Source of the DNA: Thermomicrobiaceae bacterium
GTDB taxonomy: Bacteria; Chloroflexota; Chloroflexia; Thermomicrobiales; Thermomicrobiaceae
Length of the DNA: 7,979 nucleotides
Assembly: GCA_007124395.1 (NCBI GenBank)
Contig: SLFF01000159.1
Location: 1-7,979, forward strand
Reading direction: 5' to 3'
Part shown: in pieces, positions 6,239-7,979 of the stretch
Numbering within the stretch: the stretch's first letter is position 1
How the letters are laid out: the number at the start of each line of letters is the position of its first letter
The notes under the pieces: model-generated
Database searches by the model: none
Seen by the model: only the letters and a program-made list of their open reading frames with translations
What the model was told of the DNA's origin: nothing
Made by a program: the position numbers and the translations under genes

Positions 6239-7979
6239 CGCCATGCGAGGCGGCGCCTGCTGATGCTCAACCCGCTCTTCGACACGGACGCTGTTCTCAC
6301 CGAGCAGTTCGGTGAGCGCCAGTTCGACGTCTCGGCACCAGTCGATTCGCAGACTGGAACGAAGCACCACATCGTGCCCATTGTTCGGGAGTTTCAGCAT
6401 CAGTCGATCTTCTCCAGGGAACTCCTGCAGAACGTTGCGGAGACGGCGCATCAGGTCGACATCGGCGTCAACATCATGGCTTACGGGCAGATTCACCAGC
6501 ACTTCGTTGAAGCGGATCGGCTCTGGCTCCTCAGGTTCGGAGAGATCGAGCGCGCTAACAGACTGTGACACCAGTTGAAGTGAATCGTTTCGCTTTTCGA
6601 GTTTCGCATTCACCCGGATCGGATTATCGATCTCGAGATGTTCCTGCGACTCTTCGTAGGAGTTGGGGAAAAAGACGACCTCGATCGAGCCGGTCATATC
6701 TTCCAGCTCGATGATCGCCATCGTCTTGTTCGCCTTCGTCGTGATCTTTCGCACCGAACTCACCAGCCCGATGATATCGATGTGCTGACCTTCGATGTCC
6801 TCGGACAACTCAGCAACCTGAACGAAGCCGCCGTCACGTATTCGATCAGCGTAGCCACGCAGCGGGTGGGACGAGAGATAAAGCCCGAGATGTTCCTTTT
6901 CCCACTGGAGCATGGTGCTTTCGGGAACCGGAGGTACGTCCGGAATCGTCAACTCCAGCGTCGGCGCGGCATCTCCGAGCGACGCAAACAGATCGGTCTG
7001 GCCCCGCTGGGCTGCCTTCTGCCGTGATTGCGCGGCATGAATCGCCTGTTCGAGGACCGAAAGCAGAGCGGCCCGCTCTCCCAGATTGTCGAAGGCGCCA
7101 GACTTGATCAGCGATTCAACGGTCCGCTTGTTCACCAGCGACCAGTCAACGGTGTCGCAGAACTCCTGGAACGAGCTGAACTCCTTCGATGGCAGCGTCT
7201 CGCGGGCATCGACGATCGCCTGAACCGCCGCCGTGCCGCAGTTCTTGATGATCGACAGTCCAAACCGGATGCCGGTCGCTCCATCGTCGAGCTCTTCAAC
7301 GTTGAACGTAACACCGCTCTTGTTGATATCCGGCTGAAGAACCGGAAGCCCGAGCTTGCTGCACTCGGCGACCGCCGCGGCGACTCGCTGAGCTGCTCCA
7401 GACGGATGGCTCGGCGCCATGCGAAGAACGGCCGACATGTACTCGGCCGGATAGTTCGCCTTGAGATAGGCGGTCTGATAGGAAATGGTGCCATAGCAGA
7501 CCGCATGCGCCTTGTTGAAGGCGTAACCGGCAAACGGCTCGATCAATCGGAAGATGTTCTCAGCATCTTCCGCGGTGTAGCCCTTCTTCGCCGCGCCCGA
7601 GATAAACGTCTGACGCTCGGCGGCCATCTTCTCGGCGATCTTCTTGCCCATCGCCTTGCGCATGATATCGGCTTCACCGAGCGTGTATCCGGCGAACTTC
7701 TGAGCGATCAGCAGAACCTGATCCTGATAGACGATGACGCCGAAGGTCTCGTCCAGCACTTCGGCCAGATCCTCGTGCGGGTAGCGGATCGGCTCTTCGC
7801 CATGCTTCGCCCGGCAATAGGTCGGGATATGCTGCATCGGGCCGGGCCGATACAGGGCCACCATAGCGGCCAGCTCGGCGATCGTCTCGGGACGCAGTTC
7901 CCGGATGTAGCGGCGCATCCCGGCGCTCTCCAACTGGAAAACACCGAACGTCTCACCGTTCGAGAGCATGTCGAACGTC
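6227..7979 (-). CDS. dnaE: DNA polymerase III alpha subunit, C-terminal half; 5' end beyond window
   Basis: DnaE is the catalytic subunit of the replicative polymerase. The reverse frame is open to the right edge, and residues before the first in-window Met (7969) read TFD, continuing the family's T(Y/F)D-L motif, so the N-terminal PHP domain and the first two palm aspartates lie outside. With numbering from Met 7969, visible blocks are FGVFQLES (8-15), MVALYRPGPM (36-45), AKHGEEPIRYPHEDL (54-68, with the third catalytic Asp probably D67), YTLGEADIMRKAMGKK (95-110) and FAGYAFNKAHAVCYG (146-160). A helix-hairpin-helix region follows (LQPDINKSG to GIRFGLSIIKN, 211-243). An internal beta-clamp-binding pentapeptide QTDLF sits at 324-328 (bases 6986-7000). 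An OB fold spans about 396-470 (IDIIGLVSSVRKI, ELEDMTGSIEVVFF). A C-terminal domain then runs to a TAG at 6227-6229. The layout is that of a DnaE1-type replicase with nothing abnormal. Its last codons overlap the end of polX on the other strand. Confidence 0.97.
   Translation of the reverse strand, partial: TFDMLSNGETFGVFQLESAGMRRYIRELRPETIAELAAMVALYRPGPMQHIPTYCRAKHGEEPIRYPHEDLAEVLDETFGVIVYQDQVLLIAQKFAGYTLGEADIMRKAMGKKIAEKMAAERQTFISGAAKKGYTAEDAENIFRLIEPFAGYAFNKAHAVCYGTISYQTAYLKANYPAEYMSAVLRMAPSHPSGAAQRVAAAVAECSKLGLPVLQPDINKSGVTFNVEELDDGATGIRFGLSIIKNCGTAAVQAIVDARETLPSKEFSSFQEFCDTVDWSLVNKRTVESLIKSGAFDNLGERAALLSVLEQAIHAAQSRQKAAQRGQTDLFASLGDAAPTLELTIPDVPPVPESTMLQWEKEHLGLYLSSHPLRGYADRIRDGGFVQVAELSEDIEGQHIDIIGLVSSVRKITTKANKTMAIIELEDMTGSIEVVFFPNSYEESQEHLEIDNPIRVNAKLEKRNDSLQLVSQSVSALDLSEPEEPEPIRFNEVLVNLPVSHDVDADVDLMRRLRNVLQEFPGEDRLMLKLPNNGHDVVLRSSLRIDWCRDVELALTELLGENSVRVEERVEHQQAPPRMALSA

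Noticed and set aside
6986..7000. QTDLF in DnaE as an unusual extra clamp-binding site
   Set aside because: An internal pentapeptide of this kind between the fingers/HhH region and the OB fold is normal for DnaE; annotated but not a novelty.
6638..7027. Plus-strand open frame of 129 codons inside the dnaE region
   Set aside because: It is antisense to the conserved OB fold and clamp-binding segment of dnaE and has no recognisable domain or ribosome binding site.

Overview
The window is a fully coding stretch of moderately GC-rich bacterial DNA, roughly 55-60% GC by eye. It carries seven protein genes and no RNA genes, insertion sequences or CRISPR arrays. The mix of a standalone cyanophycin-synthetase-like Mur ligase, PolX with a PHP domain, an archaeal-type PHP phosphoesterase and a DnaE1-type replicase suggests a Chloroflexota (Thermomicrobia-like) or related deep-branching bacterium. 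This assignment is an inference from gene style and was not tested by a search.

Layout. Six genes read rightward in one tightly packed series. First comes the 3' part of glmS (1-1125, cut by the left edge), then tatD (1126-1917, zero gap), rdgB (1914-2543, 4-nt overlap) and a Mur-ligase-like gene (about 2583-3830). After a short gap of 66-78 nt with inverted repeats come a PHP-domain gene (about 3909-4583) and polX (4583-6238, 1-nt overlap). The seventh gene, dnaE, reads leftward (6227-7979, 5' end beyond the right edge). It converges on polX, and their 3' ends overlap by 12 nt. No gene-free stretch exceeds about 80 nt.

How the genes relate. GlmS makes glucosamine-6-phosphate for the cell envelope. 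RdgB removes non-canonical purine nucleotides. TatD, the small PHP protein and PolX are metal-dependent hydrolases with plausible DNA or nucleotide roles, and DnaE is the main replicase. The series is therefore mostly housekeeping with a nucleotide and DNA maintenance flavour.

Two genes depart from their families. PolX keeps an intact PHP exonuclease site, but two of its three polymerase aspartates are replaced (Asn195 and His238) and the thumb-region segment looks shortened. It probably no longer polymerises and may act as a nuclease. The Mur-ligase-like protein keeps the ATP-binding P-loop and the overall layout of the cyanophycin synthetase C-terminal half, but has lost the ARGG, DHLG and DYAHNP signatures, so its substrate and even its ligase activity are open. 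These two are the main points for follow-up.
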